Part shown: one piece after another, positions 17,601-26,151 of the stretch
Position numbering within the stretch: the first letter of the stretch is position 1
How the letters are laid out: each line of letters begins with the position of its first letter
Assembly (NCBI GenBank): GCA_902776415.1
Contig: CACYPY010000007.1
Location: forward strand, 1-46,138
Length of the DNA stretch: 46,138 nucleotides
Origin: an uncultured Ruminobacter sp.
GTDB lineage: Bacteria > Pseudomonadota > Gammaproteobacteria > Enterobacterales > Succinivibrionaceae
Reading direction: 5' to 3'
Program-made: the position numbers and the translations under genes
Notes under the pieces: generated by a model
Seen by the model: the letters and a program-made list of their open reading frames with translations, nothing else
Told to the model about the DNA's origin: nothing
The model's database searches: none

Positions 17601-20423
17601 TCAGGCAAACTTACGAATCTCACCCGTGCCGTCAATATTAGTAACACAGCGGGTGCAGACATCCTCATGACCGGCAATGGTGCCTACGGAATCCTCGTAG
17701 TGCCAGCAGCGGGTGCACTTTTTGGCAGAGCTGTGCCTGACCTCAAATGCCAGGCCGGCAACATCGGCATCCTTTGCAGACTCAGGCTTTTCAGCCAGCG
17801 GACGGACATCGCAGTGCGACACAATGAGCACGTAGATAAGCTCGTTTTCCAGGCGGTCCAGAATGCTCTTTTTGGCTTCATCGGCATAGATTACCACATC
17901 AGCCTCCAGAGGCGAGCCGATAATCCGGTCATTTCTGGCATCCTCCAGCTTCTTGTAAACCTCGTCGCGCACCTGCTTCACTTCATGCCAGAAACTGTCG
18001 TTGAACACCGCATCGGCAGAAAGCGGAGCCAGTCCGTCGTACCATTCGGCGGTAAATACATACTTGTCCCTCTTTCCCGGCATAAAGCTCCAGGTTTCCT
18101 GAGCCGTAAAGCTGAGCACCGGGGCGAACCAGCGCACAAGAGCCTCCGCAATATGATAAAGAGCACTCTGACAGGATCTCCGGGCCAGGCTGTCAGCCTT
18201 GGCTGTATATTGCCGATCCTTGATGATATCAAGATAGAAGGAGCCCATTTCCACAGAGCAGAATTCCATGATCTTCTGAACCACGGTGTGGAAATCAAAG
18301 GCCTCATATGCCTTTATAATTTCCTTTTGGAACTCACAGGCACAGGCTACCGCCCAGCGATCCAGCGCCACCATTTCATCCAGAGCCACCAGATTTTTCT
18401 CCGGATCAAAGCCGTTAAGGTTTGCCAGCAGGAATCTGGTGGTATTTCTGATGCGTCTGTAGGCATCGGCGCTTCTTCTGAAAATCTCATCGGAAACTGT
18501 CATGTCTCCGGTATAGTCAGTGGAAGCCACCCAGAGACGGAGCACATCGGCCCCCATCTTTGCAATCACATCCTGCGGACTCACCACATTTCCGATGGAT
18601 TTGGACATCTTGCGGCCCTGAGCATCCACCGTAAAACCGTGAGTAAGAACTGTCCGGTACGGAGCCTCGTTCCTGATGGCCGTGCTCAGCATCAGCGAAG
18701 ACATAAACCAGCCGCGGTGCTGATCCGATCCCTCAAGGTACATGTCGGCGCTCTGACCGTTGTATTCGCTTCTCTTATCCACAACCGTAAAACTGGTGGA
18801 ACCGGAGTCAAACCAGACATCAAGGGTATCGCTGACCTTTACATAACGATCCAGCTCTTCCGGAGCAAGCACCTCTGCCGGATCCAGATCCCACCAGGCC
18901 TGAATTCCGCTCTTCTCCACCCGTCTGGCAACTTCCTCGATAAGCTCCTTCGTTCTCGGGTGCAGCTCAGAGGTATCCTTGTCCACAAACAGGGCAATCG
19001 GAACACCCCAGGTACGCTGCCGGGAAATACACCAGTCCGGACGGTTCTTAACCATGGCTTCGATACGGTTCTGGCCCCAGGACGGCACCCATTTTACCTG
19101 CTGAATTTCCTCCAGGGACTTCTGACGAAGGCCGTGATCATCCATGCTGATAAACCACTGGGGGGTGGCCCGGAAAATCACCGGACTCTTGTGTCTCCAG
19201 CAGCACGGATAGGAGTGGTCAATTTTGTTAAGAGCCAGAAGAACATTCCTTTCCTTAAGGAGTTCAATAACATTCTTATTGGCATCAAATACATTCAGTC
19301 CTGCAAAGTATTCCACATCGGACAAAAACTTTCCGTCGGGGCCTACCGGACAGTCCACCGGGAGATCGTAGCGGGAACCAACCATATAGTCGTCAAGACC
19401 GTGAGCCGGAGCGGTGTGAACGGCACCGGTACCGGAATCATCGGTTACATGAGCACCGAGAATCACCGGAACCTCGCGATTCAGGAAGGGATGCCTGAAT
19501 TTAAGATGCTCAAGCTTTTCGCCCTTTACCTCTGCCAGAACCTCGTAATCTTTGGCACCGTAGCGGGCAAGAGCGGTTTCCGCAAGACTGGCCGCCAGAA
19601 TGAGGCGTTCCTTTGCCGGAGTGTTCACCTGAACCAGCTGGTATGTGAAATCCTTGTTAAGGCAGATAGCCTGATTTGCAGGGAGAGTCCAGGGAGTGGT
19701 GGTCCAGATAACGGAACTTACCTGCCCTTCTCCCCGATCAGTACCGAAAGCTGCCAGTACCGGCGCGGCATCAGCTGCAGGGAATCTCACGTCAATGGCA
19801 TAGGAGCTCAAATCCTTGTACTCCACCTCGGCTTCGGCCAAAGCGCTGCGACAGTCAATACACCAGTGCACCGGCTTGAAGCCCTTGACCAGATGCCCGT
19901 TTTCGGCAACCTTTCCGAAAGCGCGAATAATATTGGCCTCAGTCTCAAAATTCATGGTGAGATAAGGGTTATCCCAGTCTCCGAGAACCCCGAGACGCTT
20001 AAAGTCGGCCATCTGGGCTGAAATCTGGGAGCGGGCATACTTGCGGCACTCCTCTCTGAACTCTCTGGCGGAAACCTTCTGCCCCGGCTTCCCGACTTTT
20101 TCTTCAACCTTGAGCTCGATAGGAAGACCGTGGCAATCCCAGCCGGGAATGTAGGGAGCATCAAAACCAGACAGGGTCTTGTACTTAATAATAATGTCCT
20201 TGAGAATCTTGTTTACAGAGTGCCCCAGGTGAATATTGCCGTTGGCATAAGGAGGTCCATCATGGAGAATGAAGGACTTGCGGCCCTTCCTGGACTCCCG
20301 GATCTGTCCGTAAAGACCATCCTGATACCACGCATCAAGCATCTCAGGTTCACGCTTAGCCAGATTTCCCCGCATAGGAAAGGGAGTATCCGGCAGGTTC
20401 AAAGTATTTTTATAATCTGTCAT
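17601..20423 (-). CDS. ileS: Isoleucine-tRNA ligase
   Basis: IleS charges tRNA-Ile and edits valine. The 940 residues (E. coli 938) have HLGH at 65-68 in the class I signature and the CP1 editing segment [18 protein letters not shown] lies near residue 604 ([14 protein letters not shown]). The C-terminal zinc-binding segment has paired cysteines ([12 protein letters not shown] and CTRCVTNI), the bacterial type found in gammaproteobacteria. The ATG at 20423 yields [17 protein letters not shown], aligning with E. coli. It lies downstream of ribF after 152 nt and upstream of lspA. A 784-codon antisense open frame exists on the other strand but is a codon-usage artefact. Confidence 0.97.
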   Translation of the reverse strand: MTDYKNTLNLPDTPFPMRGNLAKREPEMLDAWYQDGLYGQIRESRKGRKSFILHDGPPYANGNIHLGHSVNKILKDIIIKYKTLSGFDAPYIPGWDCHGLPIELKVEEKVGKPGQKVSAREFREECRKYARSQISAQMADFKRLGVLGDWDNPYLTMNFETEANIIRAFGKVAENGHLVKGFKPVHWCIDCRSALAEAEVEYKDLSSYAIDVRFPAADAAPVLAAFGTDRGEGQVSSVIWTTTPWTLPANQAICLNKDFTYQLVQVNTPAKERLILAASLAETALARYGAKDYEVLAEVKGEKLEHLKFRHPFLNREVPVILGAHVTDDSGTGAVHTAPAHGLDDYMVGSRYDLPVDCPVGPDGKFLSDVEYFAGLNVFDANKNVIELLKERNVLLALNKIDHSYPCCWRHKSPVIFRATPQWFISMDDHGLRQKSLEEIQQVKWVPSWGQNRIEAMVKNRPDWCISRQRTWGVPIALFVDKDTSELHPRTKELIEEVARRVEKSGIQAWWDLDPAEVLAPEELDRYVKVSDTLDVWFDSGSTSFTVVDKRSEYNGQSADMYLEGSDQHRGWFMSSLMLSTAIRNEAPYRTVLTHGFTVDAQGRKMSKSIGNVVSPQDVIAKMGADVLRLWVASTDYTGDMTVSDEIFRRSADAYRRIRNTTRFLLANLNGFDPEKNLVALDEMVALDRWAVACACEFQKEIIKAYEAFDFHTVVQKIMEFCSVEMGSFYLDIIKDRQYTAKADSLARRSCQSALYHIAEALVRWFAPVLSFTAQETWSFMPGKRDKYVFTAEWYDGLAPLSADAVFNDSFWHEVKQVRDEVYKKLEDARNDRIIGSPLEADVVIYADEAKKSILDRLENELIYVLIVSHCDVRPLAEKPESAKDADVAGLAFEVRHSSAKKCTRCWHYEDSVGTIAGHEDVCTRCVTNIDGTGEIRKFA

Positions 20424-20575
20424 GAGCTCAAAAAAGTCCCTTGTTTAGGTTACAACTTAATCATCAAACCGGACGCCCCCTGACTCTCCGGGCATAACTC
20501 CCGGACAGGGTATCCGACATAAATTCCGCGTTGCCGGTCAGAATACGTTATCCTGCACGGACTTCTGCTGTCCTG

Positions 20576-21538
20576 CTATTTCCGCTGTTCGTTTTCAAAA
20601 AAGGCCCGGGCAGCAGCCTCGTCCAAAAGAATCTGTTTTTTTAATTCCTGAAGCGAAGCAAACTTCCTTTCGTCCCTGAGTTTCCTCAGAAAGGCCACCC
20701 TGATTTCCTGACGGTACAGATCGCCACTGTAATCCAGAATAAAAACCTCCAGACGCGGCACCCGGCCGTCCACCGTGGGTCTCTTGCCGACGTTGGCTAT
20801 TCCGTTTCTCCAGATACCGTCCGGAAGCATGGCTCTCACCGCATAAACCCCCGATACCGGCACCACCCGTCTTTTGAGATTGATGTTGGCAGTCGGAAAA
20901 TCAATGGTTCTTCCCAGCTCCTGACCGTGGCAGACCTTGCCGGCAATAACGAAGTCCCTTCCCAGAAGAACCCTGGCCAGATCCAGTCTCCCCTCCTCCA
21001 GGTACTTTCTTACAAGAGTTGAGCTGACTCTGCCATCCAGCCGTTCAAAACTTTTCAGGCTCTCGGTTTCAAACCCGGCCTCCAGCCCCTTCCGTTTCAG
21101 GAAGGCATAGTCCCCGAGACCGTATCTGCCGAACCGAAAATCATCCCCCACCACCAGATATCTCACATGCATCTGATTCCGGAGGATCTCAAACACAAAA
21201 TCCCCGGGGGACACACTGGCCAGTTCGCTGTTGAATCTCAAACAGAACATGATCTCAATTCCGAGATCCCGAAAGCCCTGAAATTTGTCCCGAAAACGGC
21301 TCAGTCTGGCGGGAGTCTCCTTTCGGAAAAACTCCTTGGGCTGCGGTTCAAAACACATCACGGCAGCTTTGAGATTTCTCTTCCGGGCCTCTCTGACAAG
21401 CGCTCCGAGTACTGCCCGATGCCCTTCGTGAAGACCGTCAAAATTGCCGATGGTAAGAGCAATGTCGGGATTACCTTCCCGGAAACTCTCATTCTCCCTG
21501 CCGAAATGATAATGGCTTAAACTTCTCACAAGCAGCAT
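20576..21538 (-). CDS. ribF: Bifunctional riboflavin kinase/FAD synthetase
   Basis: RibF converts riboflavin to FMN and then to FAD. The N-terminal adenylyltransferase half has the nucleotide-binding signature GNFDGLHEGH near residue 32 and the VVGDDFRFG and SSTLVR blocks. The C-terminal kinase half has the PTANI motif (DFPTANINL) and GVYAVRA. The 320 residues compare with 313 in E. coli, and the ATG at 21538 opens the family N-terminus. An extended -10 promoter lies just upstream, so ribF likely heads the ribF-ileS-lspA-ispH transcript, as in other gammaproteobacteria. Confidence 0.95.
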   Translation of the reverse strand: MLLVRSLSHYHFGRENESFREGNPDIALTIGNFDGLHEGHRAVLGALVREARKRNLKAAVMCFEPQPKEFFRKETPARLSRFRDKFQGFRDLGIEIMFCLRFNSELASVSPGDFVFEILRNQMHVRYLVVGDDFRFGRYGLGDYAFLKRKGLEAGFETESLKSFERLDGRVSSTLVRKYLEEGRLDLARVLLGRDFVIAGKVCHGQELGRTIDFPTANINLKRRVVPVSGVYAVRAMLPDGIWRNGIANVGKRPTVDGRVPRLEVFILDYSGDLYRQEIRVAFLRKLRDERKFASLQELKKQILLDEAAARAFFENEQRK

Positions 21539-21581
21539 AGCCGAACATTCTCAAACCGTCAGAACACTAAAACAGCTGTAA

Positions 21582-21590
21582 ATTATATCA
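21582..21590 (-). promoter_or_regulatory. Extended -10 promoter of ribF-ileS-lspA-ispH
   Basis: The minus strand reads TGATATAAT, a perfect TATAAT with the TGn extension. It lies in the gap between murJ and ribF, about 45 nt before the ribF start. The best -35 candidates (TTGTTA at 19 bp, GTTAAG at 17 bp) are poor, as is common with extended -10 promoters. Confidence 0.6.
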
Positions 21591-21622
21591 GAAAATGTAA
21601 CCTGCTTAACAAAATATCGCCT

Positions 21623-23203
21623 CTACCCCCGAAGCTCCCGGGGACGCACTCCGAGAATCAGGAGCACGGCTCCGTAACACAGCCCTCCGGCAATAATCAG
21701 CAGGGACAGAAACATAAAGGCCTGCCACAGAGGAAGTTCCGCCCACCCGGAAACATCTCCGGCCACCTGAAGTTTGAGAAAGGTAACGGCGGCAAACATG
21801 AGTACGGCTCCGATTACCACCTTGACAATGTACAGAATTACAGGACGTGTCAGACTGTAGATATTGCCTCGCCGCAGCCCTCTTATCAGAAGAAAGGAAT
21901 TTACAAAGGCCGCCAGCGAGGTGGACAGAGCCAGTCCGATATAGCCATAACCCCAGAAATGCTCTATCGGCCACACCAGGATCAGATTGAAGCACAGATT
22001 GGAAATCATGGAGACAATCCCGTATTTTACAGGGGTTTTGGTATCCTTCCGGGCATTGTAGGCCGGTATCAGCACCCGTGACAGCATGATGGCCCACAGC
22101 CCCGAAACTGATGCTATAAGGCTGTAAGAGGAATGCTCCGCCGCGGAAACGCCATACTCCCCCCTCATAAAGAGCACTCTGAGAATGGGTTCCCGGAGCG
22201 CAATCATTCCCATCATCGCCGGAATTCCCAGGGTAAGCACCAGCTTCACCCCCCAATCCATGGTTTTTCTGAAGCCGTCGGCATCGTTGTTAACCTGTAC
22301 CCGGGACAATGCCGGGAGAATTACCGTGCTGATGGCCACTGCGAATATACCGATGGGAAACTCCAGAAGTCTGTCGGAGTAGTAGAGATAGCTGATAGCT
22401 CCGGTAGCCAGAAACGATGCCAGCATGGTATTCACCAGAAGATTCAGCTGACTTACGGAAACTCCGAACAGCGCCGGAATCATAAGCGTCCGGATCCTTC
22501 TTACTCCTTCATGATTCCAGCCCCATTTGGGCCAGACCAGCCGGCCCAGCCTGTAAAGAAACGGGAACTGAAAAAGAAACTGCACAATGCCGCCGACAAG
22601 AACCCCCACCGCCAGAGCCGTATTGGGGTCCTCCACCTCCGGAGCAAGAAAAACACAGCAGGCAATAAGCGCCAGATTCAAAAAACAGGGAGTTACAGCA
22701 GGAACCAGGAACCGGCCAAGGGTGTTCAGAACGGCTCCGGACACAGCCGTCAGCGTTATAAAGAAAAGGTAGGGAAAGGTAATTTTCAGAAGAAATGATG
22801 CCTGAACGAACTTGGCGGCCTCGGGCCCTCCGGTATACCATTCCCAGAACCAGCCCCACCCGAAAACAGCAGTGATGATCGCACTGCCGGCCATTCCCAG
22901 AACAGTGACCAGAAAAACAATGATCCCCAGAGTACCGACAGTGCACGACAGAAGCTCCTTCTGCTCCTCCTCGGTTTTCTGCTCCTGAAATTCGGTCATT
23001 ATGGGAACAAAGGCCGAACTGAATGCCCCCTCGGCAAAAAGACGTCTCAGAAAATTGGGAATTCTGTTGGCAAAGAAAAAAACGTCAGCGCAGAGTCCGG
23101 CCCCCAGCAGGTGCGCAATGAAAATATCCCGCACCAGTCCGAGAATACGTGACAAAAAGGTGGCCCCGGCGGTAACAAGACCGGATCTGAATAGCTTCGC
23201 CAT
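21623..23203 (-). CDS. murJ: Lipid II flippase MurJ
   Basis: MurJ (MviN) flips lipid II across the inner membrane for peptidoglycan synthesis. The predicted 526 residues (E. coli 511) are almost entirely membrane helices, consistent with 14 segments of the MOP fold. The N-terminal block FLSRILGLVRDIFIAHLLG carries the conserved charged residues. The ATG at 23203 gives MAKLFRSGLVTAG, which matches the family; the frame is open further upstream to 23329 but those residues are not hydrophobic or conserved. A GGGGT box precedes the ATG. It is divergent from rpsT and followed by the ribF promoter. Confidence 0.95.
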   Translation of the reverse strand: MAKLFRSGLVTAGATFLSRILGLVRDIFIAHLLGAGLCADVFFFANRIPNFLRRLFAEGAFSSAFVPIMTEFQEQKTEEEQKELLSCTVGTLGIIVFLVTVLGMAGSAIITAVFGWGWFWEWYTGGPEAAKFVQASFLLKITFPYLFFITLTAVSGAVLNTLGRFLVPAVTPCFLNLALIACCVFLAPEVEDPNTALAVGVLVGGIVQFLFQFPFLYRLGRLVWPKWGWNHEGVRRIRTLMIPALFGVSVSQLNLLVNTMLASFLATGAISYLYYSDRLLEFPIGIFAVAISTVILPALSRVQVNNDADGFRKTMDWGVKLVLTLGIPAMMGMIALREPILRVLFMRGEYGVSAAEHSSYSLIASVSGLWAIMLSRVLIPAYNARKDTKTPVKYGIVSMISNLCFNLILVWPIEHFWGYGYIGLALSTSLAAFVNSFLLIRGLRRGNIYSLTRPVILYIVKVVIGAVLMFAAVTFLKLQVAGDVSGWAELPLWQAFMFLSLLIIAGGLCYGAVLLILGVRPRELRG

Positions 23204-23818
23204 AACTTTAACCCCGTGACGCTGCGGAAAAATACTGCCCTGGACAATATACGGCCGGACAGAAAAAAGAAGCGCTGTCTCCGGCATGTTCATACCGCCG
23301 GTATCAGTTATTCTGCAGCCTGAAGACAATCAATACTCCTGAAACAGAGGCAGATTTTATATCAGTCACGCATATTCTTCAATTGCCCGGGATTTGCGGA
23401 ACCGGTACCGAAAACTCCAAGTTCCGGTCCTTATACAGATCCGCCAGGCAGGTATTCCGGCAACCATGCAATGGCAGAAAATAAAGAATTTGGTTTCACA
23501 TGCTGACAAATCGGAAATAAAGATATAAAATACGCCCCGGTTTATTGGACTAACGCCGGACTAGGGCAGCATGAATTTCTGAAAGGAAGTGTCTCTTTGT
23601 GCCGCTTTCACTGCCGGATTCGGGAAAGGGAGTCAGTAAATACTCCGCGGCGCTTTCCTGACCTTTGGCATGTGTTGTTTTTCTATGCACCGGTAACCAT
23701 AGTCGCAGTTTTATACGGATTGCTGAGTTCTCACAGGAAGACAATACCGATTCGGTACGATAAACTTTGGTTAAATCTGTAAAGCACATATTTTCTATCA
23801 AGTTTTTAGGAGTTTACT
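23204..23818. other. Divergent intergenic region between murJ and rpsT
   Basis: It contains no convincing gene. It must hold the murJ promoter (not clearly seen) and at least one plus-strand rpsT promoter at 23503-23531. A short palindrome ATACC-GCC-GGTAT lies at about 23292-23304. The roughly 280-nt rpsT leader could be partly structured, but I could not identify an S20-binding element by eye. Confidence 0.5.
23503..23531 (+). promoter_or_regulatory. Sigma-70 promoter of rpsT
   Basis: CTGACA (23503-23508), a 17-bp spacer and TAAAAT (23526-23531) match the consensus at five of six positions each. Transcription would start near 23538, about 280 nt before rpsT. E. coli rpsT also has more than one promoter; a second weak candidate (TTGGTT-N16-TATTTT) lies near 23768-23795. 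Confidence 0.65.
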
Positions 23819-24082
23819 TTGGCAAATATCAAGTCTGCTAAGAAGCGTGTTGTTATCGCTGAAAGAAATCGTGTTCGCAATGTTGCTAAGCGTTCTGAAA
23901 TGCGTACTGCCGTAAAGAAGGTAATCAATCTTTGCAAGGCCGGTGACAAGGAAGCTGCAAAGGCTGCTTTCGCAAGAGCAGAGGTTCTTCTTGACCGTGC
24001 CGCAACCAAGGGCCTGATTCACATCAACAAGGCTGCCAGACACAAGTCTAACCTGAGCAAGAAGATCAAGGCTTTAGGCTAA
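23819..24082 (+). CDS. rpsT: 30S ribosomal protein S20
   Basis: S20 binds the 5' domain of 16S rRNA during 30S assembly. The 87 residues equal the E. coli length and the N-terminus ANIKSAKKR is characteristic. The start codon is TTG at 23819-23821 with AGGAG seven bases upstream. E. coli rpsT also uses UUG, where the weak start takes part in autogenous translational repression by S20, so the same control is likely here. It is the only complete plus-strand gene in the window. An intrinsic terminator follows 18 nt after the stop. Confidence 0.97.
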   Translation: MANIKSAKKRVVIAERNRVRNVAKRSEMRTAVKKVINLCKAGDKEAAKAAFARAEVLLDRAATKGLIHINKAARHKSNLSKKIKALG

Positions 24083-24100
24083 TTCAGATTTTTTTCGGAA

Positions 24101-24126
24101 ACCCCTCCCGAGCGAGGGGTTTTTTA
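24101..24126 (+). terminator. Intrinsic terminator of rpsT
   Basis: CCCCTC pairs with GAGGGG and is followed by TTTTTTATT. It separates rpsT from the sRNA units downstream. Confidence 0.9.
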
Positions 24127-24387
24127 TTGCCGGTGCCTGACTTTTCTTCTTTTCACCCGGTATCGCCCGTTTCCGGACACCGCCTCTCCTGCCGGAAGCA
24201 GTTCCTTCTCACCTCATGAAAACATTCCCGGACCGAAATTCCGGGACTTCCGAATACCAAAACAACGCCCCGAAGATAAAAGAACCGTATAACTTATGAA
24301 AATTTACATCTACAATTAATAAAATTATTTAAACACCCCTTTCAACCCGGTACCTGAAAAAATTGTTAAAAAATTTGCAAATTTTTT
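24127..24387. other. AT-rich spacer upstream of the sRNA units
   Basis: I see no gene, promoter or clear hairpin here. The last 90 bases are strongly AT-rich with A/T tracts leading into the first sRNA promoter, and could act as an UP-like element. Confidence 0.5.
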
Positions 24388-24388
24388 T

Positions 24389-24416
24389 TGAACTTTTCCA
24401 AACAGGGGTACTCTAA
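24389..24416 (+). promoter_or_regulatory. Sigma-E-type promoter of sRNA unit 1
   Basis: TGAACTT (24389-24395) is followed by a 16-bp spacer and TCTAA (24412-24416). This is the GAACTT-N16-TCTAA pattern of RpoE-dependent promoters such as that of rpoE itself. As a sigma-70 promoter it would be TTGAAC-N18-TCTAAA, a poorer match. An A/T tract lies directly upstream. Confidence 0.7.
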
Positions 24417-24421
24417 ACATA

Positions 24422-24509
24422 CAGATTAAGTATAGAAACTTCGGTTTTCGTGTTTAGTCTCCTTCATAATACTTCTTTGTCCCATGCGGTTTTTCCGCAT
24501 GGGTTTTTT
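24422..24509 (+). ncRNA. Candidate Hfq-type small RNA 1 (sigma-E controlled)
   Basis: The predicted transcript is about 86-88 nt. Its 5' hairpin GAAAC-UUCG-GUUUU (24435-24448) has a stable UUCG tetraloop. A single-stranded pyrimidine-rich stretch at about 24455-24480 contains UCUCCUUC, complementary to a Shine-Dalgarno sequence. A perfect 9-bp terminator (CCCATGCGG/CCGCATGGG) with U6 follows. Hairpin, open seed region and terminator with U-tail is the layout of Hfq-dependent trans-acting sRNAs. The open frame crossing it (24450-24671) runs through both terminators and is not credible. The exact 5' end is inferred from the promoter. Confidence 0.65.
24481..24509 (+). terminator. Intrinsic terminator of sRNA unit 1
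   Basis: A perfect 9-bp GC-rich stem with a T5 loop is followed by TTTTTTATTTT. Confidence 0.92.
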
Positions 24510-24579
24510 ATTTTCTGTTTGTGCAATTTCACACTTTTCAATAAAACTGCCCGTCTTTTGCAATTTTTTTCCGGTTTTT

Positions 24580-24607
24580 TGAACTTTTCACAGTTTAAAT
24601 GTTCTAA
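24580..24607 (+). promoter_or_regulatory. Sigma-E-type promoter of sRNA unit 2
   Basis: TGAACTTTTC and TCTAAAC recur with the same 16-bp GAACTT-to-TCTAA spacing as in unit 1, and both are preceded by a TTTGCAA/T-tract block. This suggests that the two units arose by tandem duplication of the promoter. GAACTT is at 24581-24586 and TCTAA at 24603-24607. Confidence 0.7.
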
Positions 24608-24612
24608 ACTAG

Positions 24613-24688
24613 TACCTGTGAAACGAAGATCCTATCTTTGTTTTTCATTCCGTGTTTTCGGTCATCCCTAACCGGATGACCGTTTTTT
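24613..24688 (+). ncRNA. Candidate Hfq-type small RNA 2 (sigma-E controlled)
   Basis: The predicted transcript is about 74-76 nt. A 5' hairpin CGAAGAU-CCU-AUCUUUG (24624-24640) is followed by the single-stranded UUUUUCAUUCCGUGUUUU and a perfect 9-bp terminator CGGTCATCC/GGATGACCG with U6. The layout matches unit 1 but the transcribed sequence is different, so the two would have different targets. I do not recognise either as RybB, MicA, MicL, VrrA or another named sRNA. Confidence 0.65.
24659..24688 (+). terminator. Intrinsic terminator of sRNA unit 2
   Basis: A perfect 9-bp stem (24659-24667 with 24674-24682, 6-nt loop) is followed by TTTTTT. Confidence 0.92.
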
Positions 24689-24722
24689 GGAAGCATGGAC
24701 AATACGACTAGCCTTAAATTAG

Positions 24723-24784
24723 TATAAATTTAGTGCAAAAACGAAGGGCGTCCCGATTCTGTTGTAAGGGTCGCCCTTTATTAT
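24723..24784 (+). other. TATAAA box followed by a long hairpin (possible third short transcript)
   Basis: TATAAA at 24723-24728 precedes the hairpin AAGGGCG-U-CCC / GGG-U-CGCCCTT (24744-24778) and a broken U-tract TTTATTATT. It lacks the GAACTT box of the two units before it, and no good -35 is seen. On the minus strand the same stem is followed by CGTTTTTG, so it could also be a backup terminator for accA. Confidence 0.35.
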
Positions 24785-24910
24785 TGGCTGCCGGAGAATC
24801 TGAAAACGCAACCGGGCTTCTGCACAGCCAGACAATCTCATCAGATCGGAAAACAGCTCAGCGACCATTTCTGTCAGACTGCCTCCGGCCTCAGAAACAA
24901 ATCATAACAG
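24785..24910. other. Spacer without recognised features
   Basis: Nothing is seen between the third hairpin and the accA terminator. Confidence 0.5.
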
Positions 24911-24943
24911 GATAAAAAGAAAGGGGGTTTGCTCCCCCCCCCC
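24911..24943 (-). terminator. Intrinsic terminator of accA with a C10 tract
   Basis: On the minus strand GGGGG, loop AGCAAA or similar, and CCCCC form a stem followed by TTTCTTTTTAT. The 5' arm is part of an uninterrupted run of ten C residues on the plus strand (24934-24943), which allows register slippage of the stem. Confidence 0.8.
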
Positions 24944-24991
24944 TGTGTGAATATGAAAAAGATGCCTGCTACGCCCCTGTAAATTCCGGAA

Positions 24992-25948
24992 TCAGCAGTA
25001 ACCGTATTTCATGATACGGTCATATCTCTTTTCCAAAAGAGATTCCGGAGATTCATCTTTAAGCTCGCTCAAATCCTTCAGAAGCTGCTTCTTCAGATTT
25101 TCGGCCATCTTCTGATAATCCCGGTGAGCTCCGCCGAGAGGCTCCTCGACAATACTGTCAATAAGCTTGAGCCTCTTTAGATCCTTTGCGGTGATATTCA
25201 TGGCATCAGCTGCCAGGGGAGCTTTGTCCGCGCTCTTCCAGAGAATTGACGCACAGCCTTCGGGAGAGATTACAGAATAGGTGGCATACTGCAGCATGTT
25301 CACCCGGTCCCCGACACCAATGGCCAAAGCACCGCCGGATCCGCCTTCACCAATAACAGTGCAGATAATGGGAACTTTAAGGGCACTCATCACCTTAAGA
25401 TTCCTGGCTATGGCCTCAGCCTGCCCTCTTTCCTCGGCTCCCACTCCCGGATAGGCACCCGGAGTGTCAATAAAGGTAATAATCGGCAGCCGGAATCTCT
25501 CGGCCATCTGCATGAGACGCAGCGCCTTGCGGTAACCCTCGGGACGGGGCATTCCGAAATTTCTCATGGTTCTGGTCTGGACATTGCGACCCTTCTGATG
25601 CCCCACAATCATTACCGGTTCGCCGTCGATTCTGGCAATGCCGCCGATAATCGCCTTGTCGTCTGCATAGGCTCTGTCTCCGTGCAGCTCCTCATAATCC
25701 GTGAATATTTCCTTGATATAGTCAAGAGTGTACGGACGGAGCGGATGACGCGAAAGACGGGAGATCTGCCAGGCCCCCAGATCGGAAAAGGTCTTCCTGG
25801 TCATTTCCACGGCCTTTTTCTCAAGAGAGGCAATCTCGTCCGAGAAATCAACGCTTTCGCCGATATTGCTGCTTACATGCTTAAGTTCGTCAATATGAGC
25901 AAGAAGTTCTGCAATAGGCTGTTCGAAATCCAAATAATCTATGTTCAT
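24992..25948 (-). CDS. accA: Acetyl-CoA carboxylase carboxyltransferase subunit alpha
   Basis: AccA with AccD transfers the carboxyl group from carboxybiotin to acetyl-CoA, giving malonyl-CoA for fatty acid synthesis. The protein is collinear with E. coli AccA, including [10 protein letters not shown] at the N-terminus, [29 protein letters not shown] and [12 protein letters not shown]. The ATG at 25948 gives 318 residues (E. coli 319), with AGGG upstream; the TTG two codons earlier is less likely. It ends the rpsB-to-accA block, 203 nt after dnaE; I see no clear promoter in that gap. A terminator follows. Confidence 0.97.
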   Translation of the reverse strand: MNIDYLDFEQPIAELLAHIDELKHVSSNIGESVDFSDEIASLEKKAVEMTRKTFSDLGAWQISRLSRHPLRPYTLDYIKEIFTDYEELHGDRAYADDKAIIGGIARIDGEPVMIVGHQKGRNVQTRTMRNFGMPRPEGYRKALRLMQMAERFRLPIITFIDTPGAYPGVGAEERGQAEAIARNLKVMSALKVPIICTVIGEGGSGGALAIGVGDRVNMLQYATYSVISPEGCASILWKSADKAPLAADAMNITAKDLKRLKLIDSIVEEPLGGAHRDYQKMAENLKKQLLKDLSELKDESPESLLEKRYDRIMKYGYC

Positions 25949-26151
25949 GCGCAAACCCTGTAAACTGTGCCGCCGGATCGGAAGGCATTCAGTATCTGCC
26001 GCATTTCTGCAGCAGTGTCAGAAATCAAATACCCAATTTTAACCCACGCCCCGGCAAAATACGAGACAGAAAAGACAATTTCTTACACCACTTCATAAAA
26101 CGTGTCCGGATTCCCGGCCCCGGAACGTGTCGGTGATCCCGGTCTCTCCTG

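Noticed and set aside
17667..20021. 784-codon open frame on the plus strand opposite ileS
   Set aside because: It lies entirely antisense to ileS, has no recognisable family or ribosome-binding site, and long antisense frames are common opposite codon-biased genes. Similar frames opposite holB, dnaE and lpxB were dropped for the same reason.
24450..24671. 73-codon plus-strand frame across the sRNA units
   Set aside because: It reads through two strong terminators and a promoter; its phenylalanine/leucine-rich product simply reflects T-rich DNA.
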